Source: Salvia splendens
Taxonomy: Eukaryota; Streptophyta; Magnoliopsida; Lamiales; Lamiaceae
Direction: 5' to 3'
DNA: 64,000 nt
Assembly: GCF_004379255.2 (NCBI RefSeq)
Contig: NC_056038.1
Span: 29,748,061-29,812,060, forward strand
Numbering within the stretch: position 1 is the first letter of the stretch; each line of letters begins with the position of its first letter. This document shows, piece by piece, positions 21,621-33,217 of the stretch. The position numbers and the translations under genes are program-made. Under the pieces are notes generated by a model. The model made no database searches. It was not told the origin of the DNA and saw only the letters and a program-made list of their open reading frames with translations.

Positions 21621-21766
21621 GGACAAGTACGATGAAATTTTTTCGCTAAGCTGTAAATACACAGTGTTAGAAGCGAAAACAAAAACAAAATTTCATTTTC
21701 AAATCTTGTTCGGCACACAACTCCGCTACCCTACAAAATGGCGTTACGCTATTACAAAGGACTATT

Positions 21767-24671
21767 CTACTGTCCAGGGTTGCTGAAGTTAAGCCACCTA
21801 TCTGCAAAATCCTCTGGAAGCCGATTTCGGTTGTTCCGAGCAGATGAAGAATAAGCAGGTCGACGAGATGCTATCCTCGACCCAACGCCTCTTCCCCGAG
21901 CTCGAGAAGTCCTAACACCTCGGCGATGAAGAGTCTCTGCAATAAGCATCTGCTGATCTTGCTCGCTCATAGTCACAACTCCTCGGCGAATTTCAGTCCG
22001 TCCCTGTCTTGACGATTCCGGTTGCTCCTGAGCCCGTTCTCGTCTTGACGTTTCCGGCTGTTCCGGAGTTCGTTGTTGGCTGGGAGTAGGATTTTGAACA
22101 AGGGAACCAGAGGTTTGATCTGGAGTGCGAGCATCTGTTGGCGCGATATGCCGAAGGAATCTTTCTATGGAGGGGCGCCGAGAAAGAACAATGTTGTACC
22201 GAGAAGCCCAGCGCCGCAATGATGTCACGACTTGTTGGCAAGCCGAGCTCTCCAGCGCATTGTTCCTCCGGAGTACATTATATTCCTCCCACAGTTCGTC
22301 AACTCGACTCTGAGCATCTGATATGGTCATTCCCCCGCGCACACGGATGTAATCCTCGTACGCAGTCCTCTCAGCAATGGTCGTATTCAGCTCGGCCTCC
22401 AGATCATTCTTATCGGACTCTAAGTCCTTATTATCGGCCTCCAGCTTCACTAAACGAGCCAGAAGCTCGTCATTCTTCGTCTGATCGGCTATAGCTCTTT
22501 TCTCAGCTTCGTCTAAAGCCGAAGAGTACAGCCGTTTCCAGTGAAGTATCTCCAGCTCCTTGAGAGTTAAGAATACAAAGCAGCTACGTCAGTTCGGCAT
22601 TTCAGCTTACCGAGCAGGTAGTAAACCACAACAGGAGTAAGAGAGTACGAAAGGCTAAACGAAGACACAAGAGCAGAAAGAAGAATTTTTTCATTCATAA
22701 GAAAAAAAATTTTTCTATACAAGGAGGGCTTCAAGGCCATTTTACATAAAGGAAGAAACTAAACTAAGAGAAGGGAGACGAAATCATACTTCGCTAGCTT
22801 CGTCTCCGCCTTCTCGGTGAGGTTCAGCTTCCTTCTCCTTATCTGCTTCAGCTTCAGCCTCTGCCTCCTTGCTCTCCCCAGCCTGCTCGGCGCCACCGTA
22901 GCCGATCTGCTGCGCCTCCTGATCGGCTTCCTTCTCCGGATGCCCGGCTCGCTCGACTTCGGCCTCCCGCTCCAGCGGCTCGGCCTCACCCTCTCCGTTG
23001 TAAGTCGAAGCGGGTGAAACGGGTCCCACGGAGGCAAAGATAGCCTCCAGGTTCTCGTCCCGATCAGCTCGACAACTCCGGACTCGGTCTGCAGAAAGCA
23101 GGACCGAAGATGAAGCGAGCTCCTCAAGGAGCGGCAGATTCTGAAGCCGAGCTGCTATCTCTCGGCTGTACAGAGGCAGTACGACATCGGCCCCCTGCTC
23201 GCCCTTATCGGCAATTAGCCTTACCAGACTACCGACAAAAGCCGAGAACTGGCTACTCAAAAAGAGTTTCTCCGTGTAAACACGGAGAGCCTCCCCCTGG
23301 GCAACCACGGCGGCAGCATCACTCCGTTTCGTCTGCTCTCGCTGGATGACGAGCTGGTTTTTGGCAAACTGAGCTTCATCCTGGGCCGAAATCCTAGCAG
23401 CTCTGGCTTTCTCAAAGTTTGCCTCGGCCTGCTCGGCCCGGTGACAAGCAGCCGCCAATTTCCTCTGCATCTCAGCATAGTCGTTGGACGCTTTGGAGAG
23501 TTCGACGGCGACGAGCTTGGAGAGCATATCGTTCCTCTGAAAATGGACAAGGAAAAAAAGTCAACAGAGGGCACCAAAAATACAGGACAGAAGCCAAGCC
23601 AAAGAATCAAGAAGACAATTCACCTCGGCGAAGTCCGTGGGCCATAAAAATGGCTCACAGATATGCTCCGAAGGAGGCGCCAAGACCACATCTTTCTCTG
23701 GCGCTCTCGGGGGCTTCTGGGTCCTCCCCTTCCTACTTGCCGAAGTCGACTCCGGCTTCTTTGGACCCGAAGAGGTCTTTTGCCTCTTCGGATTCTTCTC
23801 GGCATCAGGCGCCGAGCTGGTAGCCTTCTCTTTCTCCGGCTCCTCAAGCTCGGAGGACTTTCGGATAGCCTTATTCAGCATGAACACTGCCAAAAAGCAA
23901 GAAAACAAGGTTAGTTTTCTTCGTTAAAGCAGTAGAGCATAAAGATAAAGAGAAATCCTCACCCTCGGCCTCTTCGTCCGAAGACGAGATATTGAACACG
24001 AGGTCGCCCTTGACGAGCTCAGTTTCCGAATACTGTTTCCTAATCATAGGAATCTTATTGAGCTCGCCCTCGAGCTCGGCCAACGGTTCTAACCGAGGAT
24101 GGGGAATCACGGACTTCGGCCTTCTCCAAGGAAAGCCCGGAGCCGAAGTCCTATTATAAAAAAAGAAACGGTTTTGCCATTTCGGCCACTTGGTTCGGCA
24201 GAAGGCCCTAAAAGGCTGTAAGGGGATCAAGTAGAACCAAGATCCCTTCCTTTTAAACTGGAAAAAATTAAGGATTGCCCTCAGAGACAGATCCTTATCT
24301 AGCCTACGCAGTTCGGCAGCAAAAGCCGATAAGTGCCTCCAAGAGTTCGGAGTCACCTGACCTAAAGGGAGTTGAAAAAAATCAAGAAGCTCTACAAAAG
24401 GTGGGGGAAGAGGAAAACGAAGCCCGCATTCTAAGCAGGCTTCGTAAACGGTGGCATAACCCTCCGGCGGGTCGTTAGCCCTATGATCATCGTCGGGAAC
24501 CACCGCCTTCCCCCCAGGTAAAAAATATTTCTCGTGAAGGGATATCACAGTATCCTTACTCAAGATACTGTGAAAATACTCTACGGTCTTCTCCCCGGAT
24601 TCTTTCCGGCTAGAAGACCCCTTATCCCCTTTCCTACCGCTACCCGACACCGAAGAAGAAGAAGAAGACAT
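21767..24671 (-). CDS. Antisense additional gene of the Tat element (Transposase_28-like), four exons
   Basis: Opposite to gag. Exons, minus strand: 24671-23963, 23886-23624, 23536-22790 and 22558-21767, predicting 836 residues. Each intron has a GT donor and AG acceptor and the frame holds across all three junctions. Exon 1 opens with a Ser run, then a globular part (YEACLECGLRFPLPPPFVEL, FYLIPLQPFRAFCRTKWPKW) like the plant 'putative gypsy type transposon' domain. Exon 2 is basic. Exon 3 is an Ala/Glu coiled coil (AEMQRKLAAACHRAEQAEAN) with an acidic end. Exon 4 has another coiled coil and a basic tail. Extra antisense ORFs before the 3' LTR are known in Tat elements; their role is unknown. 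A TATA-like ATAAATA lies about 125 bases upstream (near 24800). Confidence 0.8.
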
Positions 24672-25005
24672 TTTTCTTACTTTTTGAAAGTGAAGAAAGT
24701 CTGAAGAAGCTCTTGAAAGCGGAAGAAAATTTCTCGAGAAAGAGAGAGTATAGAAGACGCAACAGCAAAGGTGTTCAAATGAGGAAGAAAGAGCATATTT
24801 ATCAGATTCGGCGAAGATTTCAAAATCGTCGCACCGTTTCGAATCCCACCTTTTCAGGATTCAACGGCCGGATTTTACTGTCGCATTTAATGCAGTCACA
24901 TGCAAGGCACGTCCCCTGACGTCAGCCTCCCCCGTACCTTTATCCAGAATGCCGAAGTGACTCGCTTCGCCGAAGTGATTCACTTCGTCTTTCGGGGGGG
25001 GGTAG

Positions 25006-25620
25006 TGATGGGGTACGAACTAAACAAGCCCAACAGCAGTGACGGCCCATCAGCCCAAAGCCCAAGGAAGAGTATGAGTTCGGCATTACCAAAGAGTTCG
25101 GAGGAGTTCGGCATTACCAAAGAGTTCGGCCTCAGCCTACAGCTCGGTAAAAGCCAACCAATCAAGCTCTGCTCTCAGGTCGGCATCAAGCTCTACTCTC
25201 AGATCGGCAACCAAAGCAGTTCGGTCTCAGTATTCGACCGAACAAGGAGTTAGTGGACCCATGCAGGATTTCCACAACTTCCAACACACCCACTACCACG
25301 TGGCGTCAACTCAGGCCACGATCTTAGGCCATGACCTACACGACCTCCACGACCTAGAGTGATGATGTAAGCCACGATCTTAGTTCAATGTATAAATAGA
25401 ACTTAGATCTGATAGAAAAGAGTTAGAATCTCTCTAGAGAAATAATCATATAGCAAGTCTGTGTTGTAAGCTGTAATTCGCAGATCAAGCAATACAAACC
25501 TGCCCCCATTTCTCCCCGTGGACGTAGATTTACCTCAGTAAATCGAACCACGTAAAATTCTCTGTGTCGTAATTTATTTTTACGAGCATTTATCATCATC
25601 AAAAATTCGCGGAATCATCC
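25006..25620 (+). repeat. 3' LTR of the Tat element
   Basis: Same sequence as 18292-18906 by eye apart from the final base. Preceded by a G8 polypurine tract. Confidence 0.9.
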
Positions 25621-25803
25621 TTACCCTCGTATGCTTTAAAAAACATATGCTACTTGCTTAATCATTAAAATTTAGCCTTATCCTAATTGATTCCTGAACC
25701 TTCGAGCCTCCACATGGCATTGGCGGAGTGGGGTGATTAATCTCAAAAATATAAGAGGAAGTGAGAAAAAGTTTAGTGGCACATTATGTTTTTGCACTAT
25801 AAG

Positions 25804-26057
25804 TACTCTCCGTCCCAACTTAATTGTCACTCTTTTACATTTCGGTCCGTCCCAATTTAATTGTCACACTCCATTTTTACCATAAATGATAAGTATGTCA
25901 CACATTCCACTAACTCATTTCACTCACATTTTATTATAAAACAAATATAAAAAAGTGGGTCTCACATTCCATTAACTTTTTCAACCAATTTTTCTTTATA
26001 TTTCTTAAAACTTGTGCCCACTATAAAAGTGACAATTAAGTTGCGACGGAGGGAGTA
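25804..26057. mobile_element. Stowaway-like MITE
   Basis: TACTCTCCGTCCCAACTTAA at the left and TTAAGTTGCGACGGAGGGAG at the right are inverted repeats enclosing about 250 bases. The interior repeats CCGTCCCAATTTAATTGTCA. Non-coding. Confidence 0.75.
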
Positions 26058-26382
26058 TTATATTAAAAAACGCGATTGTACGTTAGTCTGTTCGCCATTG
26101 CAATATTTATATTTAAGCTGTTGCATTCGTTTGCTAATAAATATTTGATCAGTTTGAAGTAAACGCATTAACTATATTTTACAATCTTTTTTTATTATAT
26201 TTGAAGTTAAATAAATTTGATTTTTGTTTAGATGGTGCATTTTAGTGTGCTGTGATGAGGCAATATTCTGCAACAGTTTTTGGTAGCATGGAACGTTAGA
26301 GTCAATGCAATTAGCTTATGAGTGGACTATTTATCAGGGATAAGAACCAAAAAAGTACTCCTTCCATCCCATTTAATGAAGA

Positions 26383-26654
26383 TACTCCCTCCGTCCCCAA
26401 CAATGAGATCGGCACAGGTTTTAATAAATAAGGGAAAAAGTAAGAGAGAGATAAAGAATAGTGGAAATAATGTTGGTGGAGAGTAGATTCACATTATTGT
26501 GATGGTATAAGTTATTAATAGTAATGGTATAAGTTATAAATAAAATGGTGTGTAGGAGTAATAAGTTATTTAACGTTTTTAAAATTAGAAAGTTCATATT
26601 TTTCAAGGACGGACAAAAAAAAATAGTTCATACTTTTTGGGGACAGAGGGAGTA
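26383..26654. mobile_element. Stowaway-like MITE
   Basis: TACTCCCTCCGTCCCC at the left and GGGGACAGAGGGAGTA at the right form terminal inverted repeats; the interior is AT-rich. A partial second left end (TACTCCTTCCATCCC) just outside at 26356 suggests an older copy was hit. The rest, to 27260, is AT-rich without a gene. Confidence 0.75.
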
Positions 26655-27259
26655 GTTTTTACCCCTTTTAAGAAAATAATAGTAGTATTACATATTAGTT
26701 AAATAGAAAGGGAATAAAATAAATAAAGAGATAAAATAATAAAAGAAAGAAAGTAGATAATTAAAAGAGAATACAATAGAAGAAAGAATGTCATAAGAGA
26801 AATTAAAAAATACTCCTATGATTTTTATTAATAAAATACACGGCTCATTTAACTTAGATATCTAAAAAAGTGACCAAAAATGAACAAAATTATGCTATAA
26901 GGTGTAGTTATGAAATAACAATTCCCAATAATAAATTATTCTCTAAGGAATGAAAACAAATGCAAATAAAGATTGTACTATATTCTAGTAATTGGTCAAT
27001 TCTAATTACATTAAATACTAATTTCTCAATTAAATTAAAATACAAAAAAGTAAAGGAAAAAATGTACTCCTAAAAATATAGAAAAAGGCAGATATTAAAA
27101 ATAAGTATATATGTATCGCCCCGTGCTCAATTATTATCATATGCTACTTATTTGGATGAGATAGTGAACCTGGTCAGATTTCCTGCTTTCGGTACATTGG
27201 CTTCCACTCTTAGAAGCTCAATAAATGACTTTCCCGTGGACGTATCACCACATCTACCC

Positions 27260-27299
<40 letters not shown>

Positions 27300-27303
<4 letters not shown>

Positions 27304-27588
27304 TTTGATCTATGCAAAACTAGATTTAAATACAGAAACGCAGAACAATATCATAATTAGGTCACTTTTAGGTCATAATTAGGTAATTTTTAGGTTATGC
27401 TAACAAAGCATGACCTAAAACGATCTTATCATGACATTAAACCCAAAAATTATAATATGACCTAAAATTGCTTAATTATGACCTTCCGTGTTTTTGGTTA
27501 ATTATTGACCATTAGATCATCTAATCCTAGGGCCAAGATTTGGTCTGCATTTCTGGATTTAAACACATACTTATTTTGATCATCTCCC
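27300..27588. mobile_element. (TA)n-bounded short element E1
   Basis: Non-coding, 289 bases, between (TA)n at 27261-27299 and (TA)n at 27589-27613. Ends are GGGTTTTGATC and the inverse of GGGAGATGATC. It contains several TTAGGTCA repeats. Its ends are homologous to E2 in the opposite orientation. Confidence 0.6.
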
Positions 27589-27613
27589 TATATATATATA
27601 TATATATATATAT

Positions 27614-27893
27614 GAAAATGATCAATACAAAACTTGATCTCAATACAAAATCCAGATCAAATCCTGACCATGAGATTTGACAATCCAATGGTCAATAATT
27701 AAACAAAAACACGGAGGGTCATTGTAAAACAGTTTTAGGTCATATTATAAACTTTGGGTTTGAGGTCATGTTAAGATCATTTCATGTCATCCTTACTATA
27801 ATGACGTAAAAATAAGCTTACAATGACCTAAAAATGACTTTTGTATGTTTGGTTCTGCATTTTTGTATTAAGAATGGTTTTACATGGATCAAA

Positions 27894-27897
<4 letters not shown>
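27614..27897. mobile_element. (TA)n-bounded short element E2, copy 1
   Basis: Starts GAAAATGATCAATAC and ends GATCAAAACCC, flanked by (TA)n on both sides. Nearly the same sequence recurs at 29602-29889. Non-coding. Confidence 0.65.
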
Positions 27898-27955
<58 letters not shown>

Positions 27956-27958
<3 letters not shown>

Positions 27959-29577
27959 GAACGTTATTCTCCTTTTCACATCTTAGATCCTTTTTCCTTC
28001 TTAATATTACGCGTTAGATCTAAGCCATCAACGGATCAGATTGATTCTATAAAACTGGTTCCGTGTTGCATTATAGAAGGTGGTTGTATGCATTACAGGG
28101 TTATTATTGACATTTGACGGAAAAGTAACTGCCACATTTTGGTATCTGCGAATAATGCACCACATGGTCACGAGTAATGCATATAATTGACTATATAATG
28201 CACAATATGTGAACTGCAATGCATACGAACAAGATGTGTTGTGTTATGATGTTTGACACACGTTTCTTGTTTCCCCTAAGGGTTTAATAAGCTTAGGGGC
28301 TAGGGTATAGTACGTAGACACGTATGTAATCTTCACATGGTAACGAGTAATGGATATAATTGACTATATAATGCACAATTTGTGAACTGCAATGCATACG
28401 AACAAGATGTGCTGTGTTATGATGTTTGACACACGTTTCTTGTTTCCCCTAAGGGTTTAATAAGCTTAGGGGCTAGGGTATAGTACGTACGCATTAATAA
28501 CAAATTATAAAACGATACGAATAATTCATCAAATTGTCACGAGTAATGGATGTTATTAACTATATAATGCACAATATGTGAACTGCAATGCATACGAATA
28601 AGATGTACCATGTTATGATGTTTGACACACGTTTCTTGTTTCTCTAAGGGTTTAATAAGCTTTGGGGCTAGGGTATAGTACGTAGACATTACTAACAAAT
28701 TGTGTTTATTGGAATATACGTATGTGCATTATTTGGTTTAGGTAGTGCATTATGTAGCTGTTAATTGTCATTATCTCAGTATATTATGCATTATTAGAGG
28801 TATTGTGTATATGGGTTAATCAACGGATTGAAGATTACATACGTGTATTTAGTAATGTCTACGTACTATACCCTAGCCCCTAAGCTTATTAAACCCTTAG
28901 GGGAAACAAGAAACGTGTGTCAAACATCATAACATGGTACATCTTATTCGTATGCATTGCAGTTCACATATTGTGCATTATATAGTTCATAACATCCATT
29001 ACTCGTGACAATTTGGTGAATTATTCGTATCGTTTTATAATTTGTTATTAATGCGTACGTACTATACCCTAGCCCCTAAGCTTATTAAACCCTTAGGGGA
29101 AACAAGAAACGTGTGTCAAACATAATAACACAGCACATCTTGTTCGTATGCATTGCAGTTCACAAATTGTGCATTATATAGTCAATTATATGCATTACTC
29201 GTTACCATGTGAAGATTACATACATGTCTACGTACTATACTCTAGCCCATAAACTTATTAAACCCTTAGGGGAAACAAGAAACGTGTGTCAAACATCATA
29301 ACACAGCACATCTTGTTCGTATGCATTGCAGTTCACATATTGTGCATTATATAGGCAATTATATGCATTACTCGTGACCATGTGGTGCATTATTCGTAGC
29401 GGTTTCCAGCCTAGATTAGATTACTATTGTACCCTCATAATGCACAAAATAGGACAAATAATGCAACACGGGTTTAATTACCCAATGTTGATCTTGACCG
29501 TCCATTTCTCTAATCTAATGGCTAATATTAAGAAGGAAAAAGGAGGAAATATAGGAAAAGGAAATGAATACATCCCT
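27956..29577. mobile_element. (TA)n-bounded 1.6 kb foldback element E3
   Basis: The two halves are near-perfect inverted repeats. Blocks with TTTCTTGTTTCCCCTAAGGG occur three times in one direction (about 28260, 28440, 28630) and three times reversed (about 28900, 29090, 29270), around a loop near 28695-28850. Outer ends: GGGGAACGTTATTCTCC left, and the inverse of AGGGATGTATTCATTTCC right, both against (TA)n tracts. The motif TGCATTAT/ATAATGCA recurs throughout. No protein is encoded. An inverted copy lies at 54442-56064. Superfamily uncertain: long-TIR Mutator-like, or a (TA)n-targeting Micron-like group. Confidence 0.75.
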
Positions 29578-29601
29578 CTATATATATATATATATATATA
29601 T

Positions 29602-29889
29602 GTAGGAAAATGATCCATACAAAACTTGATCTCAATACAAAATCCAGACCAAATCCTGACCATGAGATTTGACAATCCAATGGTCAATAATTAAACAAAA
29701 ACACGGAGGGTCATTGTAAAGCAGTTTTAGGTCATATTATAAACTTTGGGTTTGAGGTCATGTTAAGATCATTTCATGTCATCCTTACTATAATGACGTA
29801 AAAATAAGCTTACAATGACCTAAAAATGACTTTTGTATGCTTGGTTCTACATTTTTGTATTAAGAATGGTTTTGCATAGATCAAAACCC
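29602..29889. mobile_element. (TA)n-bounded short element E2, copy 2
   Basis: Same sequence and orientation as 27614-27897 with few changes. It is separated from E3 by (TA)n at 29578-29601 and followed by (TA)n to about 29914. The 3' end lies only about 115 bases upstream of the probable TATA box of the DUF506 gene. Confidence 0.65.
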
Positions 29890-30001
29890 TATATATATAT
29901 ATATATATATATATCGACAACATGTCTTCATCCTTACCATTAACTTACTCCATTGCTGTATCATAATCACCACATCTAGCTCATCATTCGCTATTAACAT
30001 C

Positions 30002-30012
30002 TCTCTATAAAG
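30002..30012 (+). promoter_or_regulatory. Probable TATA box of the DUF506 gene
   Basis: CTATAAAGG sits about 45 bases before the ATG, the only good TATA match between the (TA)n tract (29890-29914) and the start codon. The microsatellite itself could also act as a TATA source. Confidence 0.45.
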
Positions 30013-30054
30013 GCTTAAACCAACCGCAAATTGTGGGAAATCAGAAGCTCGGAG

Positions 30055-31349
30055 ATGGTGAATATTCCGGTGAGGTTCAAAAGGGTTGCGGCGGCCTTCG
30101 ACGAGATGTCGAGAGATAGGTCGTTCGAGAGCAGCGGCAGCGAGCATTCGGCCGATTTGTCCGATCTCGTCAACTCCTTCTTTGAGAGGGAGATTAGGGA
30201 GCAGAGAATAATAGTAGGTGGAGATGGCGATGGAGGCGGAGATGATGAGATTGAGATCGATGAAGATGAATCCGGGAGTAACTCGCAGGACTCCAGAATT
30301 CATGATTCTTTGAGAAAAATATTTGATCTCGGCGACGGAAGAAGCATTTCAATTGCGGTGGAGAAGGCGTTGGAAGTTGTTGGCGATAATGATTCGTCGC
30401 TGGAATTCAAGCGGCGGCTAATGGCCCGGCTGCGGAGTAGTGGCTTTGATGCCGGTGAGTGTTTTTATTGACTTGTTGATGCCACTTGATTTTAGTATCA
30501 TATCAATGTAGGTCCAATTTCATGCGAATTTATTCAATTCTTCATAGTATTATAATTGGCCAATGCTCCTACTTGATAATATAAAAATCAGAAGAGCATT
30601 TCATCTATAAAAACTTTTTCAAGAATTAATGATGCAATATAGTTTTACGTTTCCATTAAATTTCTCATTTTGTCATTTTGTATGTCCCAACAGATACTCT
30701 ATTGACTCATTCCGTGATTTTCACCCATATTTCTCTAAAATAATTAGTAATACTAGTACTTCATAAAAAAGTGGAATCCAAATTTTTTTACTACTGTTAT
30801 TCTAGTATAGTTTTATGCAATGTATAACATGAAAATGGAAAAACAGGCATTTGCAAATCCAAGTGGGAGAAGAGCGGAAGCAAGCCTTGGGGGAATTACG
30901 AGTACATAGACGTGAACGCTGGTGGCATCCGCTACGTTGTCGAAGTTTCATTGGCCGACAAGTTCATAATCGCGCGTCCAACAGCCGCCTACGCCGCAAT
31001 GCTGGACGAATTTCCGGCGATCTTTGTGGGAAAACCTGAGGAGATGAAGCAATTGGTGAGACAAATGTCGAAGGCGATTAGGAAGTCATTAAAGAGCGTG
31101 GGGCTGAACGTGCCGCCGTGGAGGCGCCTGAGCTACATGCAGGCAAAGTGGTTTGGCTCGTATAAACGAACCACTAATGAAATTTCAAGGGCGGAGGCGT
31201 TCAAGGATTTGGGTGGGAAAAGATTGGTTGGTTTTGCGACTGCAGCGGCGCCGGATTTGTCTTTCTGCAGAAAGGATTTTGCAGCCAAACACGGCATTAG
31301 AGTTGGAAATTTGGCTGCGGTTTTGAACAATCATGAAATGCTGCTCTAA
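30055..31349 (+). CDS. DUF506 (PDDEXK-like) family protein
   Basis: Two exons, 30055-30454 and 30847-31349, encode 300 residues; the GT-AG intron falls within a Gly codon (GAG|ICKSKW). Family landmarks: MVNIPVRFKRVAAAFDEM, SDLVNSFFE, an acidic linker, EYIDVNAGGIRYVVEV, IARPTAAYAAMLDEFPAIFV, then a C-terminal block with PPWRRLSYMQAKW. The ATG at 30055 is preferred to one 24 bases upstream because MVN starts the conserved block. A TATA-like CTATAAAGG is at about 30005, implying a short leader, and a (TA)n tract ends about 90 bases upstream of it. These nuclear or cytosolic plant proteins resemble nuclease folds; molecular role largely unknown. No defect seen. Confidence 0.9.
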
Positions 31350-33217
31350 ATTTTTCATGCAAAGCCTTGATAATTATTTATTGATTTAGCCTCTCATCAT
31401 TTTGATTCAAGCAGTATCAGATTGTGTATTTTTTTTGGTAAAAATGTTGTTGAGATTGTATATACAAGTTACAAGGAAAAATCAATAAGAATCATGAAGA
31501 TTTCATAGTTTGGATTCTATAAGAGGTGATTATTCATTGAGTGATTTGAGACACAGAGGGAGGGAGTATATGAATAAATGGATTCTATTAGTAGCACTTT
31601 GGTTTTACATTGAAATGGAAGGCGCCTGTGGACACCGTGAGCTCGGTGACTGATGGAAGGCGCCCCCTCCGATTCCACATACCTCCGCCTGAGTACTCGC
31701 CAATTTAGAAAATAAATTTTCATATTTGAAGTTACCATTTTTTAGACGAATTTAAGCTTTTTAGCATAAAATAAATTTAGAAAATAAATTTTCATATTTG
31801 AAGTTACTACAATAAACTAAAAATTCAATATATAAAAAAATCCCAACTTGACAACATGACTAATAATTTACATAGTACTACTATTGTTTTCACTCTCTTA
31901 TCTACTTAATTCATTATTACTACTCCTAATTTTCTCTCTTCTACTCTCATTTCAAATGCCTTTTCCAATTGTCCTATTAAAAATAAATGTTTCTAAAAAT
32001 GGAAACAATACTCTCTCTACTTTTTCTTCTCTCTTACTTTAGTCTCTCCACATTAATTCACAAAACAACAGTACTCCCTCCGTCCCATAGTAGATGGCAT
32101 AGTTGAAGAATGACATGAGATTTTTGGAGATGTTGTATTGTGTTTTAGATGGAGAGAGAAAATAATATATTTATATTAATGTGAGATAGAACTTTTACCA
32201 AAAAAAGAAATGTGACATCTTTTGTGGGACAAACTAAAAAGGAAAGTGTGACAACTATTATGTGACGGAGGGAGTATATAAAATCTCGTGCCAAAGATCA
32301 AATGTTTCATATTTAATGGGATGGAGGAAGTATATTTTTAGGCACATACACGCAAAGGAGAGTGATCAATTGCTAACTCATCATTTAATTGCTAACTACA
32401 ACTAATTTAAAACCATAAGATATGTAGAGATCTAGTGGTCTATAAATTGTCATGTGTAATTTAGCTTTATTATTATTTAAATTTAAAAAGATTAGAAAAC
32501 TACCAAAACTAGGGTTTTAGATCAAAATGTCAATATAGTGTGTTAAACATATCAATAAGATTCATTGAATATGTTAACCCAATTTAGTATTGACATTTTA
32601 TATGTGTATTATATAGACATAAAACTGTTACTTGAAAAATATGAAAATTAAAAAAAAAATCAAATTTTGACATCGGAACATATGCAAGTGATGTCTGGTT
32701 AGAATCCTTATAAAATTATCTTTAATTTGATATATGTTGTGTAAAAAAAATTGAGATAGTTATATTTATTTAAAGTTTTGATATTTTTATAAAAGTTAGT
32801 TAAAACTAACTTTTTGTTAATTGACATTAATATCCATAATTGACATTTTTTTATGCTGTATTGATATCTATGGTTAAATGATCTTGTGTCTTGATTTAAT
32901 GATCGCATATTATTTAGTTGTAGTTAACAATATAACACACCCTTACACCCAAAAATTTATATTTTTCTCATATTTTAATATAAGTATATCCCAATAGTAA
33001 TACCATATTAAATGAAACTGTGGGAGTATAGTTACTTGACAAATATTCCGATGAACTCCAAGCTAAATGATGATTTCCTCAACGTACAAAAACGCATTGC
33101 ACCTGAATTGAGAAAGCTCTTTGAACTTTGAAGTAATAGAAAACGTTGTTTACTCGAACGTTTTTACCTGAAGGCAGAAACGTTGAACGTGATAGAAAGG
33201 TATAAGACGGAGCGACA
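31350..33217. other. Intergenic, AT-rich, with one MITE
   Basis: 3' UTR of the DUF506 gene, then AT-rich sequence. A block containing AAATTTTCATATTTGAAG is present twice (about 31707 and 31780). The MITE at 32072-32276 is listed separately. I see no gene here. Confidence 0.4.
32072..32276. mobile_element. Stowaway-like MITE
   Basis: TACTCCCTCCGTCCC at the left and GACGGAGGGAGTA at the right are inverted repeats around about 205 bases. Non-coding. Confidence 0.75.

Larger units (their letters stand above)
18292..25620 (+). mobile_element. Tat-lineage Ty3/gypsy element with antisense extra gene, pol largely deleted
   Basis: Two 615-base LTRs (18292-18906 and 25006-25620) bound a 6.1 kb interior. 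The primer site TGGCGCCGTCTGTGGG begins at 18908 and the polypurine tract (TTCGGGGGGGG) abuts the 3' LTR. In order the interior holds gag, a joined C-terminal scrap of integrase, two tandem repeat blocks, and a spliced gene on the opposite strand. Protease, reverse transcriptase, RNase H and the integrase core are absent, so it must borrow enzymes. The LTRs read as identical except for the last base (CATCA versus CATCC), so insertion is recent. The flanks (AGTAG left, TTACC right) show no target duplication. Confidence 0.9.

Noticed and set aside
22784..23527. Separate genes for each minus-strand ORF in the Tat element
   Set aside because: Adjacent ORFs end or start at good GT/AG sites and join in frame across all three gaps, so one spliced gene explains them better.
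27152..28117. ORFs containing long Ile-Tyr runs
   Set aside because: They are translations of (TA)n microsatellites.
28260..29280. Telomere-like CCCTAAGGG repeats
   Set aside because: The motif is part of a unique block repeated six times in foldback arrangement, not a tandem CCCTAAA array.
27300..29889. Helitron assignment for the (TA)n-bounded elements
   Set aside because: No TC start, CTRR end or terminal hairpin in the expected place, and both ends are inverted repeats.
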